Positions 46,227 through 63,950 of a stretch of 64,000 bases of DNA are shown one piece after another. The notes under the pieces were generated by a model. The model was not told the origin of the DNA. It did not search any database and saw only the letters and a list, made by a program, of their open reading frames with translations. The DNA is taken from positions 172,312 to 236,311 of the forward strand of contig CAVUBL010000022.1 in assembly GCA_963739795.1 (NCBI GenBank). The letters run 5' to 3'. Source of the DNA: CAVUBL01 sp963739795. Lineage in GTDB: Bacteria; Acidobacteriota; Thermoanaerobaculia; Multivoradales; DATKCC01. The first letter of the stretch is position 1, and each line of letters starts with the position of its first letter. A program made the translations under genes and the position numbers.

Positions 46227-48038
46227 ATGAGCGTCCGGATCGGTGACCTCCTGCCCCGCCGGCGACGGCGCGCCCTCGCTCCCGTCGTGGCTCTCCTCGC
46301 CTTCGCCGCCGTCGCAGGAGCGTTCAAGATCCGGGCCTACGACCTCTTCTGGCACCTGGCCACCGGGCGCTGGATCCTCGTCCACGGGCAGGCCCCGAGG
46401 ATCGACCCCTTCCGCTTCACCTCGTCCGGCGCCCCGTGGGTCGACCACGAGTGGCTGTTCCAGGCCGCGGCCTACGGCGCCTGGCGCGGGCTCGGCCTCG
46501 ACGGGCTCGTCCTCCTCCGCGCCGCCGCCGCCGTGGCTCTCGCCGGGCTTCTCCTCGGCGCGATTCGCCGCGCGGGGGCCCCGCTGACCGCCTCCGCGGC
46601 CGTGGTCCTGGCGGCGGTCTTGGGCGCCCGGGCCCGCCTCTTCCTGCGCCCCGAGCTGGTGACCCTCCTGGCCCTCGCGGCCCTGCTCTGGCTCCTCTCC
46701 GAGCTGCGCCGGGCGGGGCCGCGGCGGCGCCTCGTCCTCGCCGGGGTCGCCACCCTCGGCACCGCGGTCTGGGCCAACGCCCACCCTGGAGCCCTGGCCG
46801 CGCCTCTCGTGGCTCTCGCCTACTTGGTGGGCGCCCGGCTACCCGGTGGCTCCGGCGCGCCGCGGCGGGGCGACCGGCCGGTGCCGTGGGGCCTGGCCTT
46901 CGGCCTGCCGGCCCTCCTGGCCGCCGCCCTCCTCGCCAACCCGTACGGGGCGCGGATCTTCCGCGTGCCCCTGGCCATCGGTGCGTCCCTCCGCAACCTG
47001 GCCGCGGTCAACCCGGAGTGGTTGCCGGTCTGGGACGGACGGGTGGCTCGGGACTCCCTCTACTTCTTCACCGCCCTGGCGGCGCTCGGGCTCCTGGCAC
47101 TCGTCGCCAGACGGCACGCGGGCCGGCTAGATCCGGCCTCGGCCCTGGCGGCGGCCGCCCTCACCGCCCTGGCGGCCAGTTCGATTCGCCACCAGGCCCT
47201 GTTTTACGTGGGGGCGGCCCTGTTCGCCGGCGAGTGCCTGGCGGATCTGGTGGCGGCCCCGCAGTCGGACCGGGACGAAACGCCCGCACCACGCCTGCTG
47301 CGCCGACCCGAGCTCCTCGTCGCCTTCCTCTGCGCCCTGGCTCTGGCCTGGGTGCTCTTCCCTCCCACCCGGGGGCCTCTGGCGCCGCGCCAGGGCCGCT
47401 ACACCGTCGGGCTCGGCGTGGAGCCCGGCCGCTTCCCGGTCCACCTCCTGGACCGACTGCACCGCTGGCCCGGGCTCGGCCACCTCTACAACAACTCGGC
47501 CTGGGGCGGGTACCTGCTCTGGCGCCTCTACCCTCCCCGCCAGGTCTTCAGCGACGGCCGCAACGAGGTGAACCCCGGCCTGCTCCGGGAGATCGGGGCC
47601 GCCCGCCGCTCCAACGACGACTGGAACGCCCTCCTCGAGCGCTACCGGATCGACGGCGCGGTGGTGCGCTACGAGAACCGCCTCCTCGAGGTGCTCGAGC
47701 CGCCGAGCACACCCGGCGGCCGGCCTCGGGTCAGCCGCCACACGCCCGATGCGGTCTTCTTTCCCCGCGAGAAGTTCGCGCTGGTCGCGTGGGACGACGC
47801 AGGGATGCTCCTGGTGCGCAGGACCCCCGAGCGCGCCGCGCGCCTGGCCGCCGAGGAGTACCGCTTCGTCGACCCGGAGGACTGGCGCTACACCCTGGAG
47901 CAGGCCGCCCGGGACCCGGCGTTCCGGCGCGGCGCCCTGGCCGAGCTCCGGCGTCGCCTGGCGGAGCCGCCCCGCTCGCGCCGCGCCGAGGATCTCGCCG
48001 CGGCGCTGCGGGACCTGCCTGCACCCGTGGGCCGGTGA
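46227..48038 (+). CDS. polytopic membrane protein of unknown function
   Basis: A 603-residue protein with about nine or ten membrane helices in the first 390 residues and a soluble C-terminal third. The segment LFWHLATGRWILVHGQAPRIDPF, read in two overlapping pieces, and the later LYNNSAWGGYLLWRLYPPRQ and VFSDGRNEVN match a family of GT-C-like predicted membrane transferases common in Planctomycetes, Chloroflexi and Acidobacteriota; none has a firm function. Start ATG 46227; upstream in-frame starts extend into the rpsL promoter. It lies between rpsL and rpoC, which are normally adjacent, and is in the opposite orientation. Confidence 0.6.
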   Translation: MSVRIGDLLPRRRRRALAPVVALLAFAAVAGAFKIRAYDLFWHLATGRWILVHGQAPRIDPFRFTSSGAPWVDHEWLFQAAAYGAWRGLGLDGLVLLRAAAAVALAGLLLGAIRRAGAPLTASAAVVLAAVLGARARLFLRPELVTLLALAALLWLLSELRRAGPRRRLVLAGVATLGTAVWANAHPGALAAPLVALAYLVGARLPGGSGAPRRGDRPVPWGLAFGLPALLAAALLANPYGARIFRVPLAIGASLRNLAAVNPEWLPVWDGRVARDSLYFFTALAALGLLALVARRHAGRLDPASALAAAALTALAASSIRHQALFYVGAALFAGECLADLVAAPQSDRDETPAPRLLRRPELLVAFLCALALAWVLFPPTRGPLAPRQGRYTVGLGVEPGRFPVHLLDRLHRWPGLGHLYNNSAWGGYLLWRLYPPRQVFSDGRNEVNPGLLREIGAARRSNDDWNALLERYRIDGAVVRYENRLLEVLEPPSTPGGRPRVSRHTPDAVFFPREKFALVAWDDAGMLLVRRTPERAARLAAEEYRFVDPEDWRYTLEQAARDPAFRRGALAELRRRLAEPPRSRRAEDLAAALRDLPAPVGR

Positions 48039-48110
48039 CCGACGGGCACCGGTGTCCCGTTCCCGTCCTCCAGGCTGAGACAAGGAGTCGAGGGCACCTG
48101 GGGTGGGCGG

Positions 48111-48605
48111 TCAATCCTTCCGGGGGCCGACCTGGATCAGGTTGGTCACACCCGCCACACCCTCGGTGGTGCGCGCCAGGTGCTCGGCCTCCTCCTTCAC
48201 GTGCTCCGTGGGGACCTTGCCGTTGAGCGTCACGTGGGCGTCGACCGTGTCGACGTCGATCTGAAAGGGGTTGATCTCCGGGGCGGCGGTGAGCTTCGCC
48301 TTGACCTGGGCCGTAATGGCCGCGTCGCGGGCGTAGGGCTCGACGTCGCGGCCCACGCGCTGGGCGCCCGCCGCGAGATCCTCTCCGGCCTGCTTCAGCC
48401 CCTTCCCCAGGTCGCGGGCCGCGTCCTGCGTCTGCTCGGCCGCCTGCTGGACCTGCTCGCCGGCCTGGGCGCGATCCCGCACGGCCTCGTGCTTCGAGGT
48501 CGGGCTGCACGCCAGGCCGGCGACCAGCGCGAGCGCGGCGAGAGCTCCGATGGCGACCGTCCAACCCGGTCGGCCCGGCTTCGTTGTCCTCTGTGGGGTA
48601 TTCAT
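48111..48605 (-). CDS. BON-domain periplasmic (lipo)protein
   Basis: A 164-residue protein with a hydrophobic export signal (about residues 16-32, ending VAGLAC, a near-lipobox), an amphipathic Gln/Ala/Glu-rich helical stretch (AGEQVQQAAEQTQDAARDLG) and a BON domain (about 95-160: DAAITAQVKAKL, VDTVDAHVTLNGKVPTEHVK, TTEGVAGVTNLIQV). BON domains bind phospholipid at the envelope, as in OsmY. The gene is 149 bases downstream of rpoC in the same direction and has its own ATG 48605. A stress or envelope role is inferred. Confidence 0.8.
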   Translation of the reverse strand: MNTPQRTTKPGRPGWTVAIGALAALALVAGLACSPTSKHEAVRDRAQAGEQVQQAAEQTQDAARDLGKGLKQAGEDLAAGAQRVGRDVEPYARDAAITAQVKAKLTAAPEINPFQIDVDTVDAHVTLNGKVPTEHVKEEAEHLARTTEGVAGVTNLIQVGPRKD

Positions 48606-48693
48606 GGCTCGTCCTCCTCTGTGGGTGGGTTCGGTCCCCCGAGCTGCCGGAGCAGCAAGAGCCGTGCCGGAGGGCGGCGCGCCGAAACGAAGC

Positions 48694-48724
48694 GCGGCGC
48701 CCCCGAACTCGCCGGAGGCGCCGC
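48694..48724 (-). terminator. hairpin downstream of rpoC
   Basis: GCGGCGCC (48694-48701) and GGCGCCGC (48717-48724) are perfect 8-bp arms with a 15-base loop, about 30 bases after the rpoC stop. A strong stem without a clean U-run; likely terminator or 3' end stabiliser for the rpoBC transcript. Confidence 0.4.
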
Positions 48725-48754
48725 GAAGGAAGTGCGACCGAAGGGGAGGAGGTC

Positions 48755-52936
<4,182 letters not shown>

Positions 52937-52948
52937 TGGACTTCCTCC

Positions 52949-57229
<4,281 letters not shown>

Positions 57230-57454
57230 AGAATGTCTCTCAGCTACTCCAGGTCAGAAGGAAGGCCTCGGCGGGGCGGGGCCTCATCGTGACGGTCCGG
57301 GGCGTCCCGCAGCGGGAACGGCCGTCGGAAACGACACCAAGCCCGGCCCGCCGCGCCGAAGCGCTACGGGTATCCGGGCTGGTGCGGCGCAGGTCGGCGC
57401 CCAGGAGGGGTTCGGGCCACGCCTCCCCTCTCCCCTCGGTCCGTCCGGTCTCCG

Positions 57455-57477
57455 GTCCGCCCGGTCGCCGGGCGGAC
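57455..57477 (-). terminator. rplL-rpoB intergenic hairpin
   Basis: A perfect 10-bp GC-rich stem (GTCCGCCCGG / CCGGGCGGAC) with a 3-base loop, 21 bases after the rplL stop, in a 268-base spacer before rpoB. No U-run follows. By position it matches the attenuator/RNase III site that E. coli uses to make more L7/L12 than polymerase; function here is inferred. Confidence 0.5.
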
Positions 57478-57497
57478 TCGCTGGGGAGAGAGACCAC

Positions 57498-57875
57498 CTA
57501 CTTGAGCTCGACCTGAGCCCCGGCCTCTTCGAACTTCTTCTTGATCTGCTCGGCTTCGTCCTTGGACACCGCCTCCTTCACCGCCGTGGGGGCGGACTCC
57601 ACGAGCTCCTTGGCCTCCTTGAGGCCCAGACTGGTGACCTCGCGGACCGCCTTGATGACGTTGATCTTCTTGTCGCCGATCGCGGTGAGGACGACGTCGA
57701 ACTCCGTCTGCTCCTCCTCCTCGGCGGCGGCGGCACCGGCGCCCGCGACGGCCATCGGCACGGCCGCGGCTGCGGCCGACACGCCGTAGTGGTCCTCGAG
57801 CGCCTTGACGAGGTCATTGAGCTCGAGCACCGTCATCCCGTCGATCTGCTTGATGAATTCTTCGGTCGCGACCAT
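57498..57875 (-). CDS. rplL: 50S ribosomal protein L7/L12
   Basis: L7/L12 forms the mobile stalk that recruits GTPase factors. The 125-residue protein has the N-terminal dimer helix (FIKQIDGMTVLELNDLVKAL), an Ala-rich hinge (MAVAGAGAAAAEEEE) and the C-terminal domain FDVVLTAIGDKKINVIKAVR through VEEAGAQVELK-like end. ATG 57875, 94 bases after rplJ. Confidence 0.97.
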   Translation of the reverse strand: MVATEEFIKQIDGMTVLELNDLVKALEDHYGVSAAAAAVPMAVAGAGAAAAEEEEQTEFDVVLTAIGDKKINVIKAVREVTSLGLKEAKELVESAPTAVKEAVSKDEAEQIKKKFEEAGAQVELK

Positions 57876-57969
57876 CAGGTTCTTCTCCTTAGCCCTCAGA
57901 CCCTCCCGGGCCCGTCGAACAGGTCAATCCACACGATCATCCGACCCGTGAGGGTCAGAGCTTGAGCTC

Positions 57970-58500
57970 TCAGCCCTGCTTTTCCTTCTGCTGCTTGATC
58001 TGGTCCAGCACCGTGGCGAACTGCTGCGGAATCGCTCCGAGCACCCGGACGAAGCGGGAGACGGGGGACTGCAGGAGGAACAGCAGCTTCGCGATCAAAT
58101 CTTCCCGGCTCGGGAGATTCGCGATCTCCGTGATCTGCTCGGCCGCAACCTGCTGGCCGTTGAGCAACCCGCCGCGGAACTCGAGAAACGGTGCGGTCTT
58201 CTTGAAATCGGTGAGCACCTTGGCCAGGGCGACCGGCTCCTCGTCGCTGTAGACGACGGCGGTCGGCCCGGTGAACTGGTCTCTGAGCTCGCCCAGGGCC
58301 TTGCCCTCGAGCGCCCGCAGCACCAGGGTGTTCTTGACCACCACATAGCTGCCCCCGGTCTCGCGCACCTTCTGGCGCAGCTCCGTCACCTGGGGCACGT
58401 TGATCCCCTGATAGCCGAGGATGAACGCATGGGGCGCCAGGGCGACCCCCTGCTCGTACTTGGCCAGCAGCTCTTCTTTCTGGGTCCGTGTCAGCGGCAT
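57970..58500 (-). CDS. rplJ: 50S ribosomal protein L10
   Basis: L10 is the stalk base, binding 23S rRNA and several L7/L12 dimers. The 176-residue protein has LTRTQKEELLAKYEQGV, YVVVKNTLVLRALEGKAL and FTGPTAVVYSDEEPVALAKV, and a C-terminal helix for L12 binding. In E. coli L10 with L12 represses its own leader. ATG 58500, nine bases after rplA. Confidence 0.96.
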   Translation of the reverse strand: MPLTRTQKEELLAKYEQGVALAPHAFILGYQGINVPQVTELRQKVRETGGSYVVVKNTLVLRALEGKALGELRDQFTGPTAVVYSDEEPVALAKVLTDFKKTAPFLEFRGGLLNGQQVAAEQITEIANLPSREDLIAKLLFLLQSPVSRFVRVLGAIPQQFATVLDQIKQQKEKQG

Positions 58501-58509
58501 GCTTTTCTC

Positions 58510-59217
58510 CTACGACGCCTCGACCAAGGTCAGCGAGCCGGTGTCGATGGCGACGCCGGGGCTCATCGTGGACGAGACGGTGGCACTCTTGACGTACTTG
58601 CCCTTGGCAGCGGCCGGCTTGGCGCGCAGGATCGCAGAGATCAGGGCGTCGGCGTTGGCCTTGAGCTGGTCGATCTCGAAGGAGATCTTGCCCAGGGGAG
58701 CGTGGATGATGCCGGTCTTGTCGACCCGGAACTCCACCTTGCCGGCCTTGATGTCCTGGACCGCCTTGGACACGTCCATGGTGACGGTACCGGTCTTGGG
58801 GTTCGGCATCAGGCCGCGGGGACCGAGGACCCGGCCCAGGCGACCGACCACCCGCATCATGTCGGGGGTCGCCACGACCGCATCGAAGTCGAGCCAGCCG
58901 CCTTCAATCTTGGCCGCCAGATCCTCGCCACCCACCACGTCGGCGCCGGCCTCCTCGGCCTCCTTGATCTTCTCGCCGCTGGCGAAGACGGCCACGCGCG
59001 CGGCGCGGCCGGTGCCGTGGGGCAGAACGATCGTGCCGCGGACCATCTGGTCGGCGTGCTTGGGGTCGACGCCGAGGCGCATGGCGATCTCCACCGTTTC
59101 ATCGAACTTGGCGAAGGCGAGCTCCTTGACCCTGCCCAGGGCCTCCTGAAGCTCGAGGGTCTCGCCTTCATCCGCCTTCTCGACCGCGTTGCGGTACTTC
59201 TTGCCGTGTCTTGGCAT
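58510..59217 (-). CDS. rplA: 50S ribosomal protein L1
   Basis: L1 forms the stalk that moves deacylated tRNA out of the E site, and in E. coli represses rplKA. The 235-residue protein has FDETVEIAMRLGVDPKHADQ, RGTIVLPHGTGRAARVAVFA, RVLGPRGLMPNPKTGTVT and the end MSPGVAIDTGSLTL. ATG 59217, 65 bases after rplK. Confidence 0.97.
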   Translation of the reverse strand: MPRHGKKYRNAVEKADEGETLELQEALGRVKELAFAKFDETVEIAMRLGVDPKHADQMVRGTIVLPHGTGRAARVAVFASGEKIKEAEEAGADVVGGEDLAAKIEGGWLDFDAVVATPDMMRVVGRLGRVLGPRGLMPNPKTGTVTMDVSKAVQDIKAGKVEFRVDKTGIIHAPLGKISFEIDQLKANADALISAILRAKPAAAKGKYVKSATVSSTMSPGVAIDTGSLTLVEAS

Positions 59218-59282
59218 GTCCTTGTCTCTCTCCGAGGTCCTTCCGAGTCGCTCGCGTTCTCTCTTGCCGGACGGGTCGAGGG

Positions 59283-59711
59283 CTAGCCCTCGACCACCTC
59301 GATTCCCATCGACCGGGCCGTGCCGGCGATGATCCGCTTGGCGGCCTCGATGCTGCCGGCGTTCAGGTCCGGCATCTTGGTCTTGGCGATCTCTTCGACC
59401 TGGGCGTCGGTGACCTTGCCGACCTTGTTCCGGTTGGGCTCGCCCGAGCCCTTGTCGAGGCCGGCGGCCTTCTTCAGGAGGATCGCGGCGGGCGGCGTCT
59501 TGGTGATGAACGAGTAGCTGCGATCGGCGTAGACCGTGATCACCACAGGGATGATCGTGCCGGCCTGCTGCTGGGTCCGGGCGTTGAACGCCTTGCAGAA
59601 GTCCATGATGTTGACGCCCGCCTGCCCCAGGGCCGGACCGACCGGAGGAGCGGGCGTCGCCTGCGCCGCCGGGATCTGCAGCTTGATCTGGTTGATGACC
59701 TTCTTCGCCAT
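59283..59711 (-). CDS. rplK: 50S ribosomal protein L11
   Basis: L11 is at the GTPase centre and needed for the stringent response. The 142-residue protein has the N-terminal proline segment (AAQATPAPPVGPALGQAGVN), IMDFCKAFNARTQ and the C-terminal RNA-binding domain ending TARSMGIEVVEG. ATG 59711. A 143-base leader with a hairpin separates it from nusG. Confidence 0.97.
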   Translation of the reverse strand: MAKKVINQIKLQIPAAQATPAPPVGPALGQAGVNIMDFCKAFNARTQQQAGTIIPVVITVYADRSYSFITKTPPAAILLKKAAGLDKGSGEPNRNKVGKVTDAQVEEIAKTKMPDLNAGSIEAAKRIIAGTARSMGIEVVEG

Positions 59712-59788
59712 GGTTGTGCTCGCCTCGTCGTCGAAATCGGTGCCGGGGCAGGGCCCCGCCGCGTCATGTCCCGCTCGGCCACCCGCCC

Positions 59789-59810
59789 CGGCCGAGACGG
59801 AGCTCGGCCG
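59789..59810 (-). promoter_or_regulatory. hairpin in the nusG-rplK spacer
   Basis: CGGCCGAG and CTCGGCCG form a perfect 8-bp stem with a 6-base loop, 78 bases before rplK. In many bacteria the L1-binding autoregulatory site is in this leader. I could not match the L1 site itself with confidence, so function is open. Confidence 0.4.
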
Positions 59811-59854
59811 CCTCGCGGCGTCGGTGGCAGGGCCTCAGTTTCCCGAGTCCTACC

Positions 59855-60415
59855 TCACAGCTTCTGGACCTGCGCGAAGTCCAGCTCCACCGGGGTCGCC
59901 CGTCCGAAGATCGTCACCATCACCTTGAGGGTGTTGCGGTCGAGATTGACCTCGTCCACCACCCCGGTGAAGTTGTTGAACGGGCCGTCGATGATCTTGA
60001 CCGGCTCGCCCTTGTCGAACACATACTTCGGCTTGGGCTTCTCCTTCGCCGTCGTAACCTGCTCCAGGATCTGGTCGACCTCCTCCTGGGAGAGGGGCGT
60101 CGGCTTCTTGCCCGTGCCGACGAAGCCCGTCACCTTCGGCGTGTTCTTCACCACGTGCCAGGCCGCGTCGGTCATCTCCATCTCGACGAGGATGTAACCC
60201 GGGAAGAACTTGCGCTCGACCTCGCGCTTCTTGCCGTCTTTGTACTCGACGACCGTCTCCGTGGGGATCCGGACCTCCCCGAAGGACTCCCCCATCCCCA
60301 TCGCCTCGGCGCGCTGGCGCAGGGTCTCGCGCACCCGCTCCTCGAACCCGGAGTACGTGTGCACGATGTACCACTTGCGCTCGGGCGCGTCCATGCTCTC
60401 GGCGGCGTCGGTCAT
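59855..60415 (-). CDS. nusG: transcription termination/antitermination protein NusG
   Basis: NusG links RNA polymerase to Rho or to the ribosome. The 186-residue protein has the NGN domain (KWYIVHTYSGFEERVRETLR, KFFPGYILVEMEMTDAAWHV) and the KOW domain (GEPVKIIDGPFNNFTGVVDE). A second possible start is the Met seven codons in. ATG 60415 overlaps the secE stop as ATGA. Confidence 0.97.
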   Translation of the reverse strand: MTDAAESMDAPERKWYIVHTYSGFEERVRETLRQRAEAMGMGESFGEVRIPTETVVEYKDGKKREVERKFFPGYILVEMEMTDAAWHVVKNTPKVTGFVGTGKKPTPLSQEEVDQILEQVTTAKEKPKPKYVFDKGEPVKIIDGPFNNFTGVVDEVNLDRNTLKVMVTIFGRATPVELDFAQVQKL

Positions 60416-60612
60416 GACGGGAGGCGGAAGATCAGCTCGGTCGCCTTGACGATCACGATGTCCGACAACCAGAGGAAGACCGCGAAGACGAAGCTCGTGA
60501 TCAGGACCACGACCGTCGTGTTCATGACCTCGTTACGCCCCGGGAAATAGCACTTCGCGATTTCCACCCGGACCTCGGTGAGGAAGCTCTTGATCTTGTT
60601 CCACCACTGCAT
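60412..60612 (-). CDS. secE: protein translocase subunit SecE
   Basis: SecE clamps SecY. The 66-residue single-helix form has an amphipathic N-terminus (WWNKIKSFLTEVRVEIAKCY), the conserved FPGRNEVMNTTVVV motif and one membrane helix (LITSFVFAVFLWLSDIVIV). ATG 60612; 60 bases after tRNA-Trp. The usual order tRNA-Trp, secE, nusG holds, but rpmG is not present between tuf and secE. Confidence 0.96.
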   Translation of the reverse strand: MQWWNKIKSFLTEVRVEIAKCYFPGRNEVMNTTVVVLITSFVFAVFLWLSDIVIVKATELIFRLPS

Positions 60613-60672
60613 CGTCGAGACTCGCTCGCCCGGCTACCCCGCTCGAGAGCGGTGGCGTTCGGGCCGTAAGAG

Positions 60673-60748
60673 TGGCAGGGCAGGAGGGATTCGAACCCCC
60701 AACCCACGGTTTTGGAGACCGTTGCTCTACCGTTCGAGCTACTGCCCT
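60673..60748 (-). tRNA. trnW: tRNA-Trp (CCA anticodon)
   Basis: Full cloverleaf on the minus strand: acceptor AGGGCAG/CTGCCCT, discriminator G, encoded CCA at 60673-60675, anticodon stem ACGGT/ACCGT with loop CTCCAAA giving anticodon CCA, and T-loop GTTCGAATC. It lies between tuf copy 2 and secE, the common bacterial position. Confidence 0.97.
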
Positions 60749-60774
60749 AGTTCGTGCTCAGTTCCTCGCGCTGG

Positions 60775-61968
<1,194 letters not shown>

Positions 61969-62085
61969 GGCGCCCTGGATGCCTCCTGGTTGGAAAGTGC
62001 CCGAACCGCGGGCGGTTCGCTTCGCCTGCCTGGTTCTACTGGCTCGATCGACTCATCGACGCGGCACGGTGCAGCGCGCGTTCTC

Positions 62086-62160
62086 TGGAGCCCACGAGCG
62101 GATTTGAACCGCTGACCCCTTCCTTACCAAGGAAGTGCTCTACCCCTGAGCCACGTGGGC
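62086..62160 (-). tRNA. trnT: tRNA-Thr (GGT anticodon)
   Basis: Full cloverleaf on the minus strand: acceptor GCCCACG/CGTGGGC, discriminator T, encoded CCA at 62086-62088, anticodon stem CTTCC/GGAAG with loop TTGGTAA giving anticodon GGT, T-loop GTTCAAATC. It is first in the unit with tuf copy 2. Confidence 0.97.
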
Positions 62161-62223
62161 TTGAAAGACGACTACGACCCCTTGGCCGGCCCACCGGACC
62201 GGCACCCGGAGTCGAACCTTAAA

Positions 62224-62252
62224 AGGATATTCTCCCGAGCGGCTCCTGTAAA
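62224..62252 (-). promoter_or_regulatory. promoter of tRNA-Thr-tuf-tRNA-Trp-secE-nusG unit
   Basis: Minus-strand -35 TTTACA (62247-62252) and -10 TATCCT (62224-62229) with a 17-base spacer. Start predicted near 62217, about 57 bases before tRNA-Thr. The AT-rich patch at the -10 box stands out locally. Confidence 0.65.
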
Positions 62253-62562
62253 GGGCCTCAGGCACATTTCTTCGCTCCCGTGCGGGCCCCGCCGCATCGG
62301 AGAGAGCTCAGGAGCACCGATTCTGCCACGGAGCCCAGATAGATGCAACCTCCCGGCCCTGCGGTCTTCCGGTCTTCGCCCCTCCTCGCGCTCGTCATGC
62401 AACGGTGCGGGCCCGGGGAGTATTCCCTCCAGAGAAGGCAAGGACCGGCACGCCGGTCCCGGCGCCCAGTCGACCTGGTAGATTGGCTCCTCCGCGGCGC
62501 GCGATCCGACTCTTGGCTGGCCCTGGGTGCCTCGCGCCTCGCGATGGATTGAGGAGGAATTC
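62253..62562. other. intergenic region between tRNA-Thr promoter and M48 gene
   Basis: About 310 bases without a supported gene; reading frames here are short and have no family features. It should contain the promoter of the plus-strand M48 gene, but I could not pick a convincing -35/-10 pair. A strong ribosome site (GAGGAGG) ends it. Confidence 0.5.
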
Positions 62563-63909
62563 ATGCGCCCGTCGATCGCTCGCCTGTCGTGGCTCGTCTC
62601 CTGCTGTCTGCTCGCCTGCCTCCCGGCGCTGGCCGCGCCGCTCGCGGCTCAGGCTCCAACGACCTCGGCGCCGGCGGCCTCCGCCTCGGCACCGCAGGCC
62701 GGCCAGGCCGACACCGGCGCGGTTCCCATTCCGGAGCCGTCGGCGCGGGCGGTGCGCTACTACCGCACCGGGAACGTCCTGTGGGCGGTGAGCACCCTCT
62801 GGGGCTTCGCGGTGCCGGTGCTGTTCCTGTTCACCGGCTTCTCGGCCCGGATGCGGAACTGGAGCTTGAAGATCGGCCGCTACTGGTACCTGGCCCTGCT
62901 CGCCTACTTTGCCCTCTACCTGGTGGTGAGCTATCTCCTCGACTGGCCCCTCGACTACTATGCCTCCTTCGTCCGACCCCACGCCTACGGCCTCTCGAGC
63001 CAGGCGTTTTCCAAGTGGCTGACCGACGGCCTCAAGAGCCTGGGGATCGGCTTCGTGTTCGGCGCCCTCTTCCTCTGGGTCCCCTATCTCCTGCTCCGCC
63101 GCGCCACCAAGCGCTGGTGGTTCTACACCTGGCTCGCTTCCCTGCCCGTGGTCGTGCTGCTTCTCTTCGTCCAGCCGATCTGGATCGCTCCGCTGTTCAA
63201 CCACTTCGGCCCGATGAAGGACAAGGCTCTCGAAAGCCAGATCCTCCAACTCGCCCACCGCGCCGGCATCGACGACGCGCGGGTCTTCGAGGTCAACAAG
63301 AGCGTCGACACGAACCAGCTCAACGCCTACGTCGCCGGTATCGGCCACACCCAGCGCATCGTCCTATGGGACACGATCCTGCGTACGCTCACTCCGCGCC
63401 AGATCCTGGTGGTCATGGGCCACGAGATGGGCCACTACGTCCTCGGGCACACCTGGCGCCTGATCGGCATGCTCGCCCTGGTCCTGTTCGTCGGCCTGTG
63501 GGGGATCCACAAGACCGCCGGCTGGACCCTCAGGACGTTCGGGGAGCGCTTCCGCTTCCACGAGCTGGGGGACTTCGCCTCTCTCCCCTTGATCATTCTG
63601 CTGTTCGGGATCTTCAGCTTCCTGATCACGCCGATCCTTCTCGGCTACTCGCGCCACGTCGAGCACGAGGCCGACCGCTTCGGCCTCGAGATCACCCACG
63701 ACAACCACGCGTGCGGCGAGGCCTTTGTCAAGCTGGCGAAGCACGACCTGGGCTACCCGCGGCCAGGCTGGCTGTACAAGGTCTGGCGGGCGGGCCACCC
63801 ACCCCTCGGAGAGCGCATCGACTTCTGCAACGACTACCACCCCTGGACCGAGGGCGAGCCTCAACGCTACGGCGACCGGTTCACGCCGGCCCCGGCGCCG
63901 GGCGGCTGA
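62563..63909 (+). CDS. M48 family membrane metalloprotease (Ste24/CAAX protease-like)
   Basis: A 448-residue protein with an N-terminal hydrophobic export segment and an Ala/Pro-rich linker, four or more membrane helices, the zinc motif HEMGH at residues 287-291, two further helices, and the third-ligand motif EHEAD at 367-371. The order and topology match Ste24-type M48A peptidases rather than soluble BepA/HtpX forms. In bacteria these take part in membrane-protein quality control; no CAAX substrate is implied. ATG 62563 has GAGGAGG. It stands between tRNA-Thr and tRNA-Gly on the opposite strand. Confidence 0.88.
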   Translation: MRPSIARLSWLVSCCLLACLPALAAPLAAQAPTTSAPAASASAPQAGQADTGAVPIPEPSARAVRYYRTGNVLWAVSTLWGFAVPVLFLFTGFSARMRNWSLKIGRYWYLALLAYFALYLVVSYLLDWPLDYYASFVRPHAYGLSSQAFSKWLTDGLKSLGIGFVFGALFLWVPYLLLRRATKRWWFYTWLASLPVVVLLLFVQPIWIAPLFNHFGPMKDKALESQILQLAHRAGIDDARVFEVNKSVDTNQLNAYVAGIGHTQRIVLWDTILRTLTPRQILVVMGHEMGHYVLGHTWRLIGMLALVLFVGLWGIHKTAGWTLRTFGERFRFHELGDFASLPLIILLFGIFSFLITPILLGYSRHVEHEADRFGLEITHDNHACGEAFVKLAKHDLGYPRPGWLYKVWRAGHPPLGERIDFCNDYHPWTEGEPQRYGDRFTPAPAPGG

Positions 63910-63950
63910 GCTCCGGCAGGATCGAAGGGGATTCGAACGGGAAGAGAGAG

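Noticed and set aside
59712..59854. L1-binding site in the rplK leader
   Set aside because: A GGGTGG...ATGACG stretch is faintly similar, but I could not align the required asymmetric loops; kept only as a generic hairpin.
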